Below, piece by piece: positions 1 through 8,652 of a DNA stretch of 64,000 nucleotides. Source of the stretch: Salinisphaera hydrothermalis C41B8 (GTDB lineage Bacteria; Pseudomonadota; Gammaproteobacteria; Nevskiales; Salinisphaeraceae); assembly GCF_000732535.1 (NCBI RefSeq), contig NZ_APNK01000006.1:1-64000 (forward strand), in the 5' to 3' direction. The number at the start of each line of letters is the position of its first letter. The stretch's first letter is position 1. Both the position numbers and the translations under genes were made by a program. The notes beneath the pieces are model-generated. The model worked only from the letters and a program-made list of their open reading frames with translations. It ran no database searches and was not told the origin of the DNA.

Positions 1-714
1 GATGTGCAGGGCGTGGTGCACGAGCAGGACGGCGCTCGGTGCGCTGGCGGTGCCTTGATGGCCGACGAACTGGCGCGGGTCGGCCAGGCCGACGTGGTCG
101 GAGCCGATGTCGACAGCGAGCCGGCCGTTGTCGATGCGATAGGCCTGGGCGTCGGCGTGCGAGCCGCCGTCGAGGGGGAAGTGGGCGTCGAGGAATTCAG
201 CCGCATGGGCGACGACCTTGGCGCCCCGCTTGGGGTTGTAGCTTTTGCCTTTTTCGGCGCCGTCGGTCTCGGGGATGATGTCGGCGCCGTAGAGGGCGTC
301 GTAGAGGCTGCCCCAACGGGCGTTGGCGGCGTTCAAGGCAAACCGGGCGTTGGTGATGGGCACGACGAGTTGCGGGCCGGGCACGGTGGCGATTTCGGGG
401 TCGACGTGGTCGGTGGAGACCGAGAAGTCGTCGACGTCCGGCACGATGTATTCGAGTTCGGTCAGCAGTTGACGGTATGCGTCGCGGTCGAAGGCGTCGC
501 CGCGATGTTCGCGATGCCATTTGTCCAGGGTTTCCTGGAGGTCGACACGGTGCTTGAGCAGGGCCGCGTTCTTGGGCCCGAATTCTTCGACCAGGGCCGC
601 CAGTTCGGCCCAGAACATGTCCGAGTCGATCCCGGTCCCCGGCAGGGCGCGCTCGATCAGGTCGTATAAAGGCTGGCCGATCTGCAGGCCGGCGCGTTCG
701 ATTCGCTGGGTCAT
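1..714 (-). CDS. glcB: Malate synthase G, N-terminal part (runs off the left edge)
   Basis: This enzyme condenses glyoxylate with acetyl-CoA to give malate in the glyoxylate shunt and glycolate use. The frame stays open from an ATG at 712-714 to base 1, showing 238 codons; the family is about 720 residues, so roughly the first third is present. The N-terminus (MTQRIERAGLQIGQPLYDLI, then ERALPGTGID and FWAEL) matches the conserved start of class G malate synthases, followed by VPGPQLVVPITNARFALNAA and ANARWGSLYDALYG typical of the family. A GAAAGG ribosome-binding site lies 7 bases upstream of the ATG. A weak promoter (TTTGCG, 17 bases, TATAGT on the minus strand, 821 down to 793) may drive it. 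The C-terminal catalytic barrel is outside the window. Confidence 0.93.
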   Translation of the reverse strand, partial: MTQRIERAGLQIGQPLYDLIERALPGTGIDSDMFWAELAALVEEFGPKNAALLKHRVDLQETLDKWHREHRGDAFDRDAYRQLLTELEYIVPDVDDFSVSTDHVDPEIATVPGPQLVVPITNARFALNAANARWGSLYDALYGADIIPETDGAEKGKSYNPKRGAKVVAHAAEFLDAHFPLDGGSHADAQAYRIDNGRLAVDIGSDHVGLADPRQFVGHQGTASAPSAVLLVHHALHI

Positions 715-833
715 GACTAGGCCTTTCTCGCTTGTAGACGTCGGTCGCGGCAAGCCGCGCTCGAAAAAATGTATTTTCAGACAGGACGACCGACTATAGC
801 GAAAGCCGTTGCCTGCGCAAACCGGCCGCTCAG

Positions 834-2303
834 TCAGGAAACGCCTTGTGTACGTGCCTCGAGCCGACGCAGGAATTCGGCCATGACGGCACGGTATAGC
901 GCTTTCCCTGCCACGGCATCCTCGATCCCGGCATCGATGCTCGGGTTGTCGTTGATCTCGATCACGCGCAGCCCGTCGGCGGTCTGCTTGATATCGACCC
1001 CGTAGAGCCCGTCGCCAATCAGACCGGCCGCCGTCACGGCGGTCTCGACCACCTCGGGCGGCGCGTCTGCTACGTCCAGCGTGCGGGAATCGCCCTCGCT
1101 GATGCCATCGGCGCCGTTGTAGTCCACCACTTGCCAGTGACCGCCCGCCATCATGTATTGACAGACATACAGCGCGCGTCCGCCCAGCACGCCCACGCGC
1201 CAATCGAATTCCGTCGGCATGAATTCCTGGGCCAGGGCCAGTTCCGAATCCTCCAGCAAACGCGCTGCGATGTCGTTGAGCTCGGCCATGTTCTCGGCCT
1301 TGAACACGCCTTTCGAGAATGCGCCCTCGGGGGCCTTGAGCACCATCGGGAACCCCAGCAGCTCGGGCAGACGGTCGATCTCGTGCTCGCCGAAGATCGC
1401 GGCTTTGGGCGCGGCCACGTTGTGGCGCGTGAGCAACTCGGCGAGATAAACCTTGTTGGTACAACGCAGAATGGAGATCGGATCGTCGATCACCACCAGC
1501 CCCTCCTGCTCCGCGCGGCGCGAAAACGCATAGGTGTGGTGGTTCAAGCGCGTGGTCTCGCGGATGAACAACGCATCGAATTCGGCCAGCCGCCCCAGAT
1601 CGCGCTTGGTGATCCGCTCGACTTCCAGGCCCAGTTCACGGCCCGCGGCGACGAAGCCAGCCAGCGCGGCCTCGTTGGACGGCGGCTGCGGGTCGCCGGG
1701 ATCCACCAGCATGGCGACGTCGAAACGCGCATGACGTCGATGGCCGGGCTGTTGCCAGCCGCGCGCCAGATAGGCGTTCATGGCCTCGGCCAGAAAATCG
1801 GCTTCGGCCCCGTCGAGTTGACGGATCGACAACGTGCGTACCGTCCCGACCCGAACCGAACCGGCGGTTTCGCGCAGTTCCAGATTGATCAACGGAACCG
1901 CGAACTGTTCGAAGACATGGCGTGCCACGCGTTCCAGCTCTGGATAACGACAACGCCCCAGCACGATATGACAGTCCTCCGGCAGCGCTTGCCACGTTCC
2001 CGCGTCGAGCGCGGCCAGCGCCTCGTTAATAGCCGGAATCTCACTGGAATACAGCAGTTTGCGCGACAGATCGGCGAGTCGAGCCACCGACGGGATTACC
2101 CGCTGGCCACGGGCCTCGGCCAATAACGAACAGTAATAGCCGAGGCTCTGATAACGGGTACTACGACAGAGATTGATCACATGCAGCCCGGCATCGGCGT
2201 AGACCGGATCGGCCAGGTAGTCGTCGGCCAGGACCAGACGGGCGGCCGGCGATGCGGCACGCCAGTCGCGCAGGGATTCAACCACGATTACAGGTTCGGC
2301 CAT
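834..2303 (-). CDS. RimK-like ATP-grasp ligase with N-terminal RLAN domain
   Basis: 489 residues. The N-terminal ~150 residues (from VIVVESLRDWRAASP through RYQSLGYYCSLLAEARGQRV to LLYSSEIPAINEAL) look like the RLAN domain that precedes one group of RimK-type ATP-grasp enzymes. The C-terminal ~220 residues are the ATP-grasp fold: RCTNKVYLAELL, FPMVLKAPEGAFSKGVFKAE, the acidic GVDIKQTADGLRVIEINDNPSID metal/ATP segment. Such enzymes form amide bonds between a carboxylate and an amino acid; the substrate here cannot be read. It is the last gene of a minus-strand operon with a GNAT (33-base gap) and an oxidoreductase. RLAN-RimK proteins are known to be linked with GNAT proteins, suggesting ligation and N-acetylation of a shared peptide-like product. 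Domain call firm, substrate unknown. Confidence 0.85.
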   Translation of the reverse strand: MAEPVIVVESLRDWRAASPAARLVLADDYLADPVYADAGLHVINLCRSTRYQSLGYYCSLLAEARGQRVIPSVARLADLSRKLLYSSEIPAINEALAALDAGTWQALPEDCHIVLGRCRYPELERVARHVFEQFAVPLINLELRETAGSVRVGTVRTLSIRQLDGAEADFLAEAMNAYLARGWQQPGHRRHARFDVAMLVDPGDPQPPSNEAALAGFVAAGRELGLEVERITKRDLGRLAEFDALFIRETTRLNHHTYAFSRRAEQEGLVVIDDPISILRCTNKVYLAELLTRHNVAAPKAAIFGEHEIDRLPELLGFPMVLKAPEGAFSKGVFKAENMAELNDIAARLLEDSELALAQEFMPTEFDWRVGVLGGRALYVCQYMMAGGHWQVVDYNGADGISEGDSRTLDVADAPPEVVETAVTAAGLIGDGLYGVDIKQTADGLRVIEINDNPSIDAGIEDAVAGKALYRAVMAEFLRRLEARTQGVS

Positions 2304-2336
2304 TCGGCGCTCCAGTACACCTACACAATCGCTGGA

Positions 2337-2843
2337 TTATGGCGAACCGGACCCCTCGTCGAATAGCAGGCGTTTCCCCAAACGCACGCCCGCTTCGTAA
2401 CCGCCGTCCGTATCCTCGTAATAATCGATGAGCCGGCCGGTCTCATCGAAGCCACAGGCCGCGAACAGTGCCCGCGACCCCGTGTTAGACAAGCGCGCCT
2501 CGGCACTGAGACGCGTACAGCCCGCGGCCTTCGCGCTTTGCTCGGCGTCGTCGATCAGGCGCCGTGCCAACCCTCGGCCGCGCGCTTGCGCATCAACCGC
2601 GATCGAATAAATCCGCGCCACCCGCGTCCCGCGTCGATACAACAGCATCAGATAACCCAGCAGGCGACCGCCGGCTTCGGCGATGCGCAGCTCGCCATGC
2701 GCGCGCTGGATCAGATGCCGCATGCTGCGCCGGGACTGTGCGTCCTGGGCGAAACAACGGTGTTCCAGCGCCATCAGGGCATCCAGATCGGTGAGAGCGG
2801 CCCGCCGGATCCGAATATCGTCGGCGGGCCGCGGCGCGCTCAC
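2337..2843 (-). CDS. GNAT family N-acetyltransferase (RimI-like)
   Basis: 168 residues with the GNAT core: IRRAALTDLDALMALEHRCF at the start, then YSIAVDAQARGRGLARRLIDD containing the acetyl-CoA-binding RGRGLA loop, and GSRALFAACGFDETGRL as motif B. The GTG start overlaps the TGA stop of the upstream oxidoreductase (GTGA), indicating translational coupling. The following gene is the RLAN-type ATP-grasp ligase. Other known RLAN neighbours carry an extra peptidase-like domain; this one is a bare GNAT. The acceptor substrate is not visible. By context I infer acetylation of the ligase product or of a small amine or peptide, not ribosomal protein S18. Confidence 0.8.
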   Translation of the reverse strand: MSAPRPADDIRIRRAALTDLDALMALEHRCFAQDAQSRRSMRHLIQRAHGELRIAEAGGRLLGYLMLLYRRGTRVARIYSIAVDAQARGRGLARRLIDDAEQSAKAAGCTRLSAEARLSNTGSRALFAACGFDETGRLIDYYEDTDGGYEAGVRLGKRLLFDEGSGSP

Positions 2844-3832
2844 GGTATGCGGACGACGATCTTGCCGAACTGCTGGTTCGATTCCATGTAACGATGCGCT
2901 TCCACGATATCGTCGAAATCGAAGACGCGATCGACCGTCGGCACCAGATCGCCGGACGCGATGCCGTCGAACACGAACTGCTTGCCGCGCGCGAAGGCCT
3001 GCTCGTCTGCGAAAATTTCCAGCACCGTATAACCCCGCAGCGTGAGCGCCTTGGCCAGGGCCGTGAACAGCGGAAACGGCGTTTCATCGGGGGCGAGCGC
3101 GCCATAGAGGAACATCGTCCCGCCCGGGCTCATGGCGTTGGCCAGATCGTTGACCGTGGATCCCGCAACCGGGTCGAACACGATCCGTGCGCCGGCATTG
3201 TTCGTCAGCCGCATCGTCTCGCCGGCAATGTCCTGGGACTCGGAGACGATCACATGCGCCGCGCCGGCCTTCTTGAGCTGCTCGACCTTGGCATTCGTGC
3301 GCGACATCGCGATCGGCGTCGCGCCGACGTGATTGGCGATCTGGATCGCGGCCAGGCCGACGCTGGACGACGCCGCAGGAATCAGCACCGCCTCGCCGGC
3401 TTGTAGCTGACCGAATTCGATCAGCGCGCCATAAGCGGTCAGATATGCCATCCAGATCGCCGCAGACTGGACCGCATCCAACCCCGCCGGGCGCACCGTG
3501 AGCGCGTGCGCCGGCACGATGGTGGATTCGGCATACATGCTGTAAGCGTTCATGGAAAACGCGGGCGCCACCGCCACAGCATCGCCCTCGGCGAAATCGC
3601 GCACGCCAGGCCCGACGGCCTCGACGATACCCGCGCCTTCATAACCCATACCGGCCGGCAGATTCGGCGATTCCAGATAAGCACCGTTGCGAAACATCAC
3701 TTCGGCCCGGTTCAGGCCGATCGCCTCAACCCGGATGCGAACTTCGCCTTCGCCCGGCTCACGCACGGTCACATCTTCGATCTTGAGCACGTCGGCATTG
3801 CCGGTTTCGTGAATACGTACGGCTCGCGTCAT
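2840..3832 (-). CDS. Zinc-free medium-chain reductase (quinone oxidoreductase-like)
   Basis: 330 residues of the MDR superfamily. The N-terminal GroES-like half has GEGEVRIRVEAIGLNRAEVMFR and GMGYEGAGIVEAVGPGV. The Rossmann half has GEAVLIPAASSSVGLAAIQIA, a variant of the usual AGGVG nucleotide-binding loop. The cysteines that hold catalytic and structural zinc in alcohol dehydrogenases are absent, as in the quinone oxidoreductase/enoyl reductase branch. The likely reaction is NADPH-dependent reduction of a quinone or an alpha,beta-unsaturated carbonyl in the cytosol. It is the first gene of an operon continuing into the overlapping GNAT gene. The physiological substrate is unknown. Confidence 0.85.
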   Translation of the reverse strand: MTRAVRIHETGNADVLKIEDVTVREPGEGEVRIRVEAIGLNRAEVMFRNGAYLESPNLPAGMGYEGAGIVEAVGPGVRDFAEGDAVAVAPAFSMNAYSMYAESTIVPAHALTVRPAGLDAVQSAAIWMAYLTAYGALIEFGQLQAGEAVLIPAASSSVGLAAIQIANHVGATPIAMSRTNAKVEQLKKAGAAHVIVSESQDIAGETMRLTNNAGARIVFDPVAGSTVNDLANAMSPGGTMFLYGALAPDETPFPLFTALAKALTLRGYTVLEIFADEQAFARGKQFVFDGIASGDLVPTVDRVFDFDDIVEAHRYMESNQQFGKIVVRIP

Positions 3833-3950
3833 GATCTTCCCGGCCCGAAGCCGGTCGTTGTTAAATGATGCCCTCAGCTTATCGCGTCGACGGCCGGCGA
3901 TGTCACGTGGTTGGCGGTTGCGGCGCGCAAGCGATCGCGATCCGTCGCCG

Positions 3951-5279
3951 CTACGCCCGGGCGCGAGGCAGCGTCATACGCACGACGAGGCCGCCCTCGG
4001 CCCGATTGCCCAGCGTGATATCGCCGCCGTGGCCGCGAATCACCGAGCGGGCGATCGACAGACCCAGGCCGACCCCGCCGGTATCCCGGCTCCGCGACGT
4101 CTCCAGCCGGACAAACGCGTCGAATACGGACGACATTGCCGATTCGGCAATACCCGGCCCGCGGTCCGCCACCTCGATCACCACCTGTCCCGGGCTTTCG
4201 ACGAGGCTCACCTCGGCGCTCTGGCCGTACGCCAGCGCGTTGTCGATGACGTTACGCAGCGCGCGCCGGATCGCCACCGGCCGACAGACCAGCGTGACCT
4301 GATCGCCGGTTTTGAATACCACCGGCGCATCGGCTGCGCGGTAATCCTCGACCACGGCATCCACCAGCGCGGTCAGATCCATGCGCCGGCTGGCTTCGGC
4401 GCTGGCTTCCTCGCGCATGAAGGTGAGCGCGGCCTCCGACATATGCGCCATATCCTCGAGCGTGGCGCGCATGGCCCGCGTATTGTCGTCGTTGGGCAGG
4501 AATTCCAGTCGCAGACGCAGTGCCGTAATGGGCGTGCGTAGATCATGGGCCAGTGCGGCCACCAGGCGCGTGCGTTCGGCCACGAATCGATCGATGCGCT
4601 CGTGCATCCGGTTGAACTCGATGATCGATCGCTTGATCTCGTCACCGCCGCGTTCCGGCACCGGATCGATGGCCTCGCCGCGCCCGAAGCGCTCGGCCGC
4701 GGTTGCCAGATCCCGCAGCGGCCGCGTAAAGCGACGCGAGGCCACGACCACCATCACGATCATGATCGCCAGCGTGATCAGTATGTTACGAAGAGTCTGG
4801 CCGCCCCAGCCGTGGCCCAAACCGGGCCGGCTAGCGCGAATCTCAAGCCAACGCCCGTCCTCACGCCGCACCGAGAACGCAATCGCCGGACGTTTCGGAT
4901 GGGCCGCCAGCAGTCCCGCGCCTACGCAGACCCGGGCGGCGTCGGGCGCCAGGCCGAGCTTGTCGGCCAGATCCTTGGCATAGGCCGGGCGCGGTGCGCT
5001 CGGCGGCGGGCAATGCAGCGGCCGATTCCGGATGGCATAGCTGGCAAAAGGATTCGACAGGCCCCGAACCGCGGCCCGTTCCTCACCCGGCTTGACGTGC
5101 CGGAGCATGCGATTGATCGAGGGTACCGTCTGGCTGAGATAATTGGTGAGAACGCGCTGTACCAAGTGGTCCTGGTTGTAGACGAAGCTCAGATAACCCA
5201 CGAGCTGCGAAACCAGCAGCGCCACCAACGTCAACAGAATGATGCGGGCCGACAACCCGCGCGGCAGCCAGCGTTTCAC
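3951..5279 (-). CDS. EnvZ-type membrane sensor histidine kinase
   Basis: 442 residues. One membrane segment near residues 12-34, a periplasmic sensor of about 125 residues, a second segment near 164-180, then a HAMP linker (RRFTRPLRDLATAAERFGRG). The dimerisation box ALAHDLRTPITALRLRLEF places the phospho-accepting histidine at residue 245. The ATPase domain shows NVIDNALAYG (N box), DRGPGIAE (G1) and GGVGLGLSIARSVIRGHGGD (G2). The start overlaps the end of the OmpR-type regulator gene by four bases (ATGA), so the two form one operon. The periplasmic part has two cysteines (90 and 118) that could form a disulfide. Signal unknown; osmotic or envelope sensing would fit the family but is inference. 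Confidence 0.9.
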   Translation of the reverse strand: MKRWLPRGLSARIILLTLVALLVSQLVGYLSFVYNQDHLVQRVLTNYLSQTVPSINRMLRHVKPGEERAAVRGLSNPFASYAIRNRPLHCPPPSAPRPAYAKDLADKLGLAPDAARVCVGAGLLAAHPKRPAIAFSVRREDGRWLEIRASRPGLGHGWGGQTLRNILITLAIMIVMVVVASRRFTRPLRDLATAAERFGRGEAIDPVPERGGDEIKRSIIEFNRMHERIDRFVAERTRLVAALAHDLRTPITALRLRLEFLPNDDNTRAMRATLEDMAHMSEAALTFMREEASAEASRRMDLTALVDAVVEDYRAADAPVVFKTGDQVTLVCRPVAIRRALRNVIDNALAYGQSAEVSLVESPGQVVIEVADRGPGIAESAMSSVFDAFVRLETSRSRDTGGVGLGLSIARSVIRGHGGDITLGNRAEGGLVVRMTLPRARA

Positions 5280-5998
5280 GCCGGCCCCACATCAGGCGTG
5301 AAGCGATAGCCGCCGCCCCACACGGTCTTGATCAGCGCGGGCGCCGCGGAGTCGCGCTCGATCTTGCGGCGCAGCCGCGAGACCTGATTGTCCACACTGC
5401 GATCGAATACCTCGGCCTCCCGGCCCTGGGTCAGATCGAGCAACTGCTCGCGTGACAGCACGCGGTTCGGATGACGTACGAAGGCCAGTAGGAGCCGGAA
5501 TTCGCCCGTCGACAGGGTTACCGACAGGCCGGTCTCGTCCTCCAGCTCCTGCCGCGCGACGTGAAACACCCAGCGATCGAAGCGCACGGTCTGTTCTTCG
5601 ATCGCATCGCGCTGGGTGGGCAAGGCCGCCGCGCGACGCAGCACCGCCCGTACGCGCGCCAGGAGTTCGCGCGGCGAGAACGGTTTGGTGACGTAATCGT
5701 CCGCGCCCATTTCCAGGCCGATCACGCGATCGGTCTCCTCGGCGACAGCGGTCAACAGAATCACCGGGATCGCGGTGGTCTCGCGCAGCCAACGGCACAG
5801 GCTCAGCCCGTCCTCGCCCGGCATCATGATGTCGAGAATGACCAGATCGAGCGCGGCATCGCGAACTTGCCGGCGTGCCGCGGCGGCATCGGCCGCAGCC
5901 GATACACGAAATCCGTGACCCGCGAGATAACGGGCCAGCGAGTCGCGGATATCGCGATGATCATCGACAACCAGAAGATGCGGGGTCGGCTCGGCCAT
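5276..5998 (-). CDS. OmpR/PhoB-family response regulator
   Basis: 240 residues from the ATG at 5998; an in-frame TTG four codons upstream is possible but less likely. The receiver domain has the DD pair (LLVVDDHRDIR), the phosphorylation site in LVILDIMMPGEDGL, the conserved threonine in LLTA and lysine in YVTKPFSPRELLARV. The C-terminal winged helix has VTLSTGEFRLLLAFVRHP, VLSREQLLDL and the recognition and wing segment RSVDNQVSRLRRKIE followed by IKTVWGGGYRF. It should bind DNA as a dimer on phosphorylation by the overlapping kinase gene. The intergenic space up to the divergent EF-hand gene at 6219 is a plausible target region, but no operator is recognisable. Confidence 0.92.
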   Translation of the reverse strand: MAEPTPHLLVVDDHRDIRDSLARYLAGHGFRVSAAADAAAARRQVRDAALDLVILDIMMPGEDGLSLCRWLRETTAIPVILLTAVAEETDRVIGLEMGADDYVTKPFSPRELLARVRAVLRRAAALPTQRDAIEEQTVRFDRWVFHVARQELEDETGLSVTLSTGEFRLLLAFVRHPNRVLSREQLLDLTQGREAEVFDRSVDNQVSRLRRKIERDSAAPALIKTVWGGGYRFTPDVGPA

Positions 5999-6218
5999 GG
6001 GGAGCGGCAATCGCTGTAAACGCTGGCGTCAATATAACGCGCAGCGTCCGGCCCGCCCGGCCGATCGTGTAACCGAGTCTGCCAGGCGGGCGCACTGACA
6101 CGGTTTGCGACAAAATCGCGCATCGACGACAGAGTTGCAGCACATTTCTGCGCGGTAATGAGCACCGTGGACAGCGCCGCACACGCGGCGACCACACTCA
6201 TCCGCAAAGGAGTACGTG

Positions 6219-6869
6219 ATGAACAAGTATCTGACCCTGTCGCTGATCGCCGCCGGCCTGTCGGTTTCGGCCGCCGGGTTCGCGGCCGACAACAACGCGC
6301 CCGGCCCGGACCGCGACAGCCAGGCCGTGTTCAAAAAGCTCGACACTAACGGCGACGGCAAACTCAGCGCGGCCGAAATGACCCGGCTGCCCGAAGTGAT
6401 GACGCAGCAGCGGCTCGACAAGATGGACACCAATCACGACGGCAAAATCGAAAAGAGCGAATTCGAGGCGCATGCCAAGGCCCGTGCCGATCGCATGTTC
6501 GCGCGGCTCGACACGAATCACGACGGCTCGATCTCAATCGACGAAATGGCGCAGCTGCGAGGCCGGCATCACATGGGCCCGCCCAAGCGCCCTTCCAATG
6601 GCGATATGCCGCCCCCGCCGCCCTCGGACGACGCGGGTAATGCGCCGCCGCCGAAACCGGACGACATGGCGCATCGAGGCCCCGACCCCGAGCATCACCG
6701 CTGGCACCGCCATGGCCGCCCGACCACGGACCAGATCTTCGCCCATATGGACACCAACAACGACGGCTATGTGTCGGCCCAGGAATGGCAGCAGGCCGCC
6801 CGGCAGTGGCGTCATCATCACGGCGCGCACCCGGCGAAACCGGCCCCGGCTGACGACAGCAACGGCTGA
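6219..6869 (+). CDS. Secreted four-EF-hand calcium-binding protein
   Basis: 216 residues from the ATG at 6219, chosen over a GTG one codon earlier because AAAGGAGT sits at 6206-6213. A signal peptide (MNKYLTLSLIAAGLSVSAAG, cut after AAGFA) sends it to the periplasm or outside. Four canonical EF-hand loops follow: DTNGDGKLSAAE, DTNHDGKIEKSE, DTNHDGSISIDE and, near the C-terminus, DTNNDGYVSAQE. Loops 3 and 4 are separated by about 70 residues rich in proline, histidine and acidic residues, an odd spacer that could bind other metals. It diverges from the OmpR/EnvZ-type pair. Calcium buffering or sensing is inferred. A strong terminator follows. Confidence 0.85.
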   Translation: MNKYLTLSLIAAGLSVSAAGFAADNNAPGPDRDSQAVFKKLDTNGDGKLSAAEMTRLPEVMTQQRLDKMDTNHDGKIEKSEFEAHAKARADRMFARLDTNHDGSISIDEMAQLRGRHHMGPPKRPSNGDMPPPPPSDDAGNAPPPKPDDMAHRGPDPEHHRWHRHGRPTTDQIFAHMDTNNDGYVSAQEWQQAARQWRHHHGAHPAKPAPADDSNG

Positions 6870-6901
6870 TCGGCCATCGACCGATACCGATCGGAACCCT
6901 C

Positions 6902-6935
6902 AAAGGGCCGGCGCCTGGCGCCGGCCCTTTGTTCG
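6902..6935 (+). terminator. Rho-independent terminator after the EF-hand gene
   Basis: A 14-base perfect inverted repeat (AAAGGGCCGGCGCC with its complement, 6902-6915 and 6917-6930) forms a very GC-rich hairpin; the 3' arm ends in CCCTTTGTT. The U tract is short. It lies 33 bases after the EF-hand stop. Confidence 0.75.
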
Positions 6936-7113
6936 ATGCGCCGCCCCAGCCGAGCGCCAACCCGCGGCGATATCGGCCGGTCCGAGGGCCATCGGTATCA
7001 TCAGGCTGGCTTCGCTACACCCGAACGGATGGTGGTCGCCGTCAGGCCCGCCTTGCCCCATAACCCACCGCGGGGCGTATTCTGGCGCAAATACTTCGCT
7101 CGACCCCGTCGCC

Positions 7114-7602
7114 ATGATCGCCCGCCCTGCCCGGATTGCCGCGGCGCTGTTTGTTCCGATCGCGGCGCTATTGTCCGCCTGCGCCAGCCATCCGCCGACC
7201 GGACCCGGTGATACGCGCTCGAGCGCCGACGTGCCCGATCGCTCGATTCTGGTGTCCGACAAGCATTCGTCAGCCCTGGCGCAGGGCCTGCGCCACGCGT
7301 TGAGCCAGCGCGGCTGGCATCTGGTCCGCTATCGCGGCGATCTGACGCATCCCGGCCGGCACTATCGGGCCATGGCACAACGCGCGAAATATCGTCTCAC
7401 GCTCACCGACACACCGGTCAGCGCATGCCGCGACGGCGATCCGGGCTATCGATATCGAATCGCGGTGATTCAAAACGACGGCGGCAACGTCCCGGTCACG
7501 TTATCCGGCGCGGCCTGCCTGAGCACGATCGTGCAGGACTTCGCCAGCGCGCTGGATCGCAATGGACTCGCCCGGGCCTCGCGTCAGGACGACTTGCCGT
7601 AA
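7114..7602 (+). CDS. Small predicted lipoprotein of unknown function
   Basis: 162 residues from an ATG at 7114. The N-terminus has two arginines, a hydrophobic stretch and the lipobox LLSAC at residues 18-22 followed by AS, so it should be lipidated and probably sent to the outer membrane. The mature part has a compact domain with SALAQGLRHALSQRGWHLVRY and two cysteines (in SACRDG and GAACLS) that could pair. No family recognised. The stop TAA is followed within 7 bases by the CCTAGG target of an IS481-family insertion, so the native 3' flank has been displaced but the reading frame is intact. Confidence 0.65.
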   Translation: MIARPARIAAALFVPIAALLSACASHPPTGPGDTRSSADVPDRSILVSDKHSSALAQGLRHALSQRGWHLVRYRGDLTHPGRHYRAMAQRAKYRLTLTDTPVSACRDGDPGYRYRIAVIQNDGGNVPVTLSGAACLSTIVQDFASALDRNGLARASRQDDLP

Positions 7603-7609
7603 ATCCGTC

Positions 7610-8560
7610 CTAGGTGTGTAAACCCACCACATTGTTCACGTTGAGCCGCAGCCGGCTGATCGGTGGTTGATGGTTCAGGCTGGCATGGGGTCGGTGCCAG
7701 TTGTAGTCATGCAGCCAGTACGGCAGATAGTCAGCGCGCTCATCGGCGTTTTGATAGCCATGGGCATACGCCGATTCGTGTAGCGCCGTCTGAATCCAGC
7801 GCTCGGCCTTGCCGTTGGTCCGCGGCCGGTACGGCCGCGTGCGCTTGTGTTCAAGCCCGAGTCGACGACAGGCGGTGGCAAAGCGCCGGGATTGATAGCA
7901 CGCCCCATTGTCGGTGAGGACGGCCTTGAACTGGACGCCCAAGCGGCGGTAGTAACGCAAGGCGGCGATCAGCGCTCGAACCGCACTGGCGCCGGTCTCA
8001 TCCGGCCAGATGGTGGCATGGGCCACCCGGCTGTGATCGTCGATGGCCATATGGAGGTAGTCCCAGCCGGCACCCCGCGACTTGCCGCGCCGGTCGCCGG
8101 TCACGCGATGACCGGGACGCGCAAAACGATTCACTTTCTTGATGTCCAGGTGCAACCGGTCGCCGGGGGCGTCGTGTTCGTAGCGTCGGACGGGCGGCGC
8201 GGGGTCCCGCGCCGACAATCGATTCAGGCCGCCCCGCTGGAGCACGCGCGCGCCCGTCGCGCGCGGCACGCCGGTCTGACGCGTGAGCGCCGAATAAATA
8301 CGTCGCTGGCGACGGAGACGGCGGATGCGCGCTTGCTGCGCGCCTGAAGTCCGATGCGGGCATCGGTGCGGCCGGCAGCTTCGGTCCCACAACCCCGCCC
8401 AGCCTTCGTTGCGATAGCGCGCCAGCCACTTGTAGACCGTGCGGGGCCTGACCGCCATGGCCTGGGCGACATCGACCGGCCTGAGCCCTTGTTCGCTCAC
8501 ACGATGGACCCGCACGTGTCGACTGTGAACGGTGAGGCACGCATTCTTGTGTGTGTTCAT
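7610..8560 (-). CDS. IS481-family DDE transposase
   Basis: 316 residues. The N-terminal helix-turn-helix part (EQGLRPVDVAQAMAVRPRTV, then KWLARYRNEGWAGLWDRS) precedes a retroviral-type integrase core: first Asp in DRLHLDIKKV, second in AVLTDNGACY, and Glu in RTNGKAERWIQ, with the IS481-typical YNWHRPHASLNHQPP near the end. The start is the ATG at 8560, with GGAGCG just upstream. The stop codon TAG (complement of 7610-7612) lies outside the element proper, in the CCTAGG target duplication; insertion at CTAG supplies it. Confidence 0.92.
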   Translation of the reverse strand: MNTHKNACLTVHSRHVRVHRVSEQGLRPVDVAQAMAVRPRTVYKWLARYRNEGWAGLWDRSCRPHRCPHRTSGAQQARIRRLRRQRRIYSALTRQTGVPRATGARVLQRGGLNRLSARDPAPPVRRYEHDAPGDRLHLDIKKVNRFARPGHRVTGDRRGKSRGAGWDYLHMAIDDHSRVAHATIWPDETGASAVRALIAALRYYRRLGVQFKAVLTDNGACYQSRRFATACRRLGLEHKRTRPYRPRTNGKAERWIQTALHESAYAHGYQNADERADYLPYWLHDYNWHRPHASLNHQPPISRLRLNVNNVVGLHT

Positions 8561-8647
8561 CCGGGTCGCTCCTTACGTCTGACGGATTTCAGCACCCATC
8601 AGCTTCAAGGCTTGCGGCTCGGATGAACAATCTACTGAGAGGTCACA
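7615..8647. mobile_element. IS481-family insertion sequence, 1033 bp
   Basis: The element is bounded by imperfect terminal inverted repeats: left TGTGTAAACCCACCACATTG, right (complement) TGTGACCTCTCAGTAGATTG, both continuing into TTCA. A 6-base duplication CCTAGG flanks it (7609-7614 and 8648-8653), matching the NCTAGN target known for IS481 of Bordetella. It holds one intact transposase gene on the minus strand. The intact frame and matching duplications suggest a fairly recent, possibly active copy. Confidence 0.9.
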
Positions 8648-8652
8648 CCTAG

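Noticed and set aside
1-669. Long open frame on the plus strand at the left edge
   Set aside because: It is antisense to malate synthase G, whose minus-strand protein is clearly conserved.
1131-2126. 331-codon plus-strand frame
   Set aside because: Antisense to the RimK-like gene; no family resemblance, typical GC-rich shadow frame.
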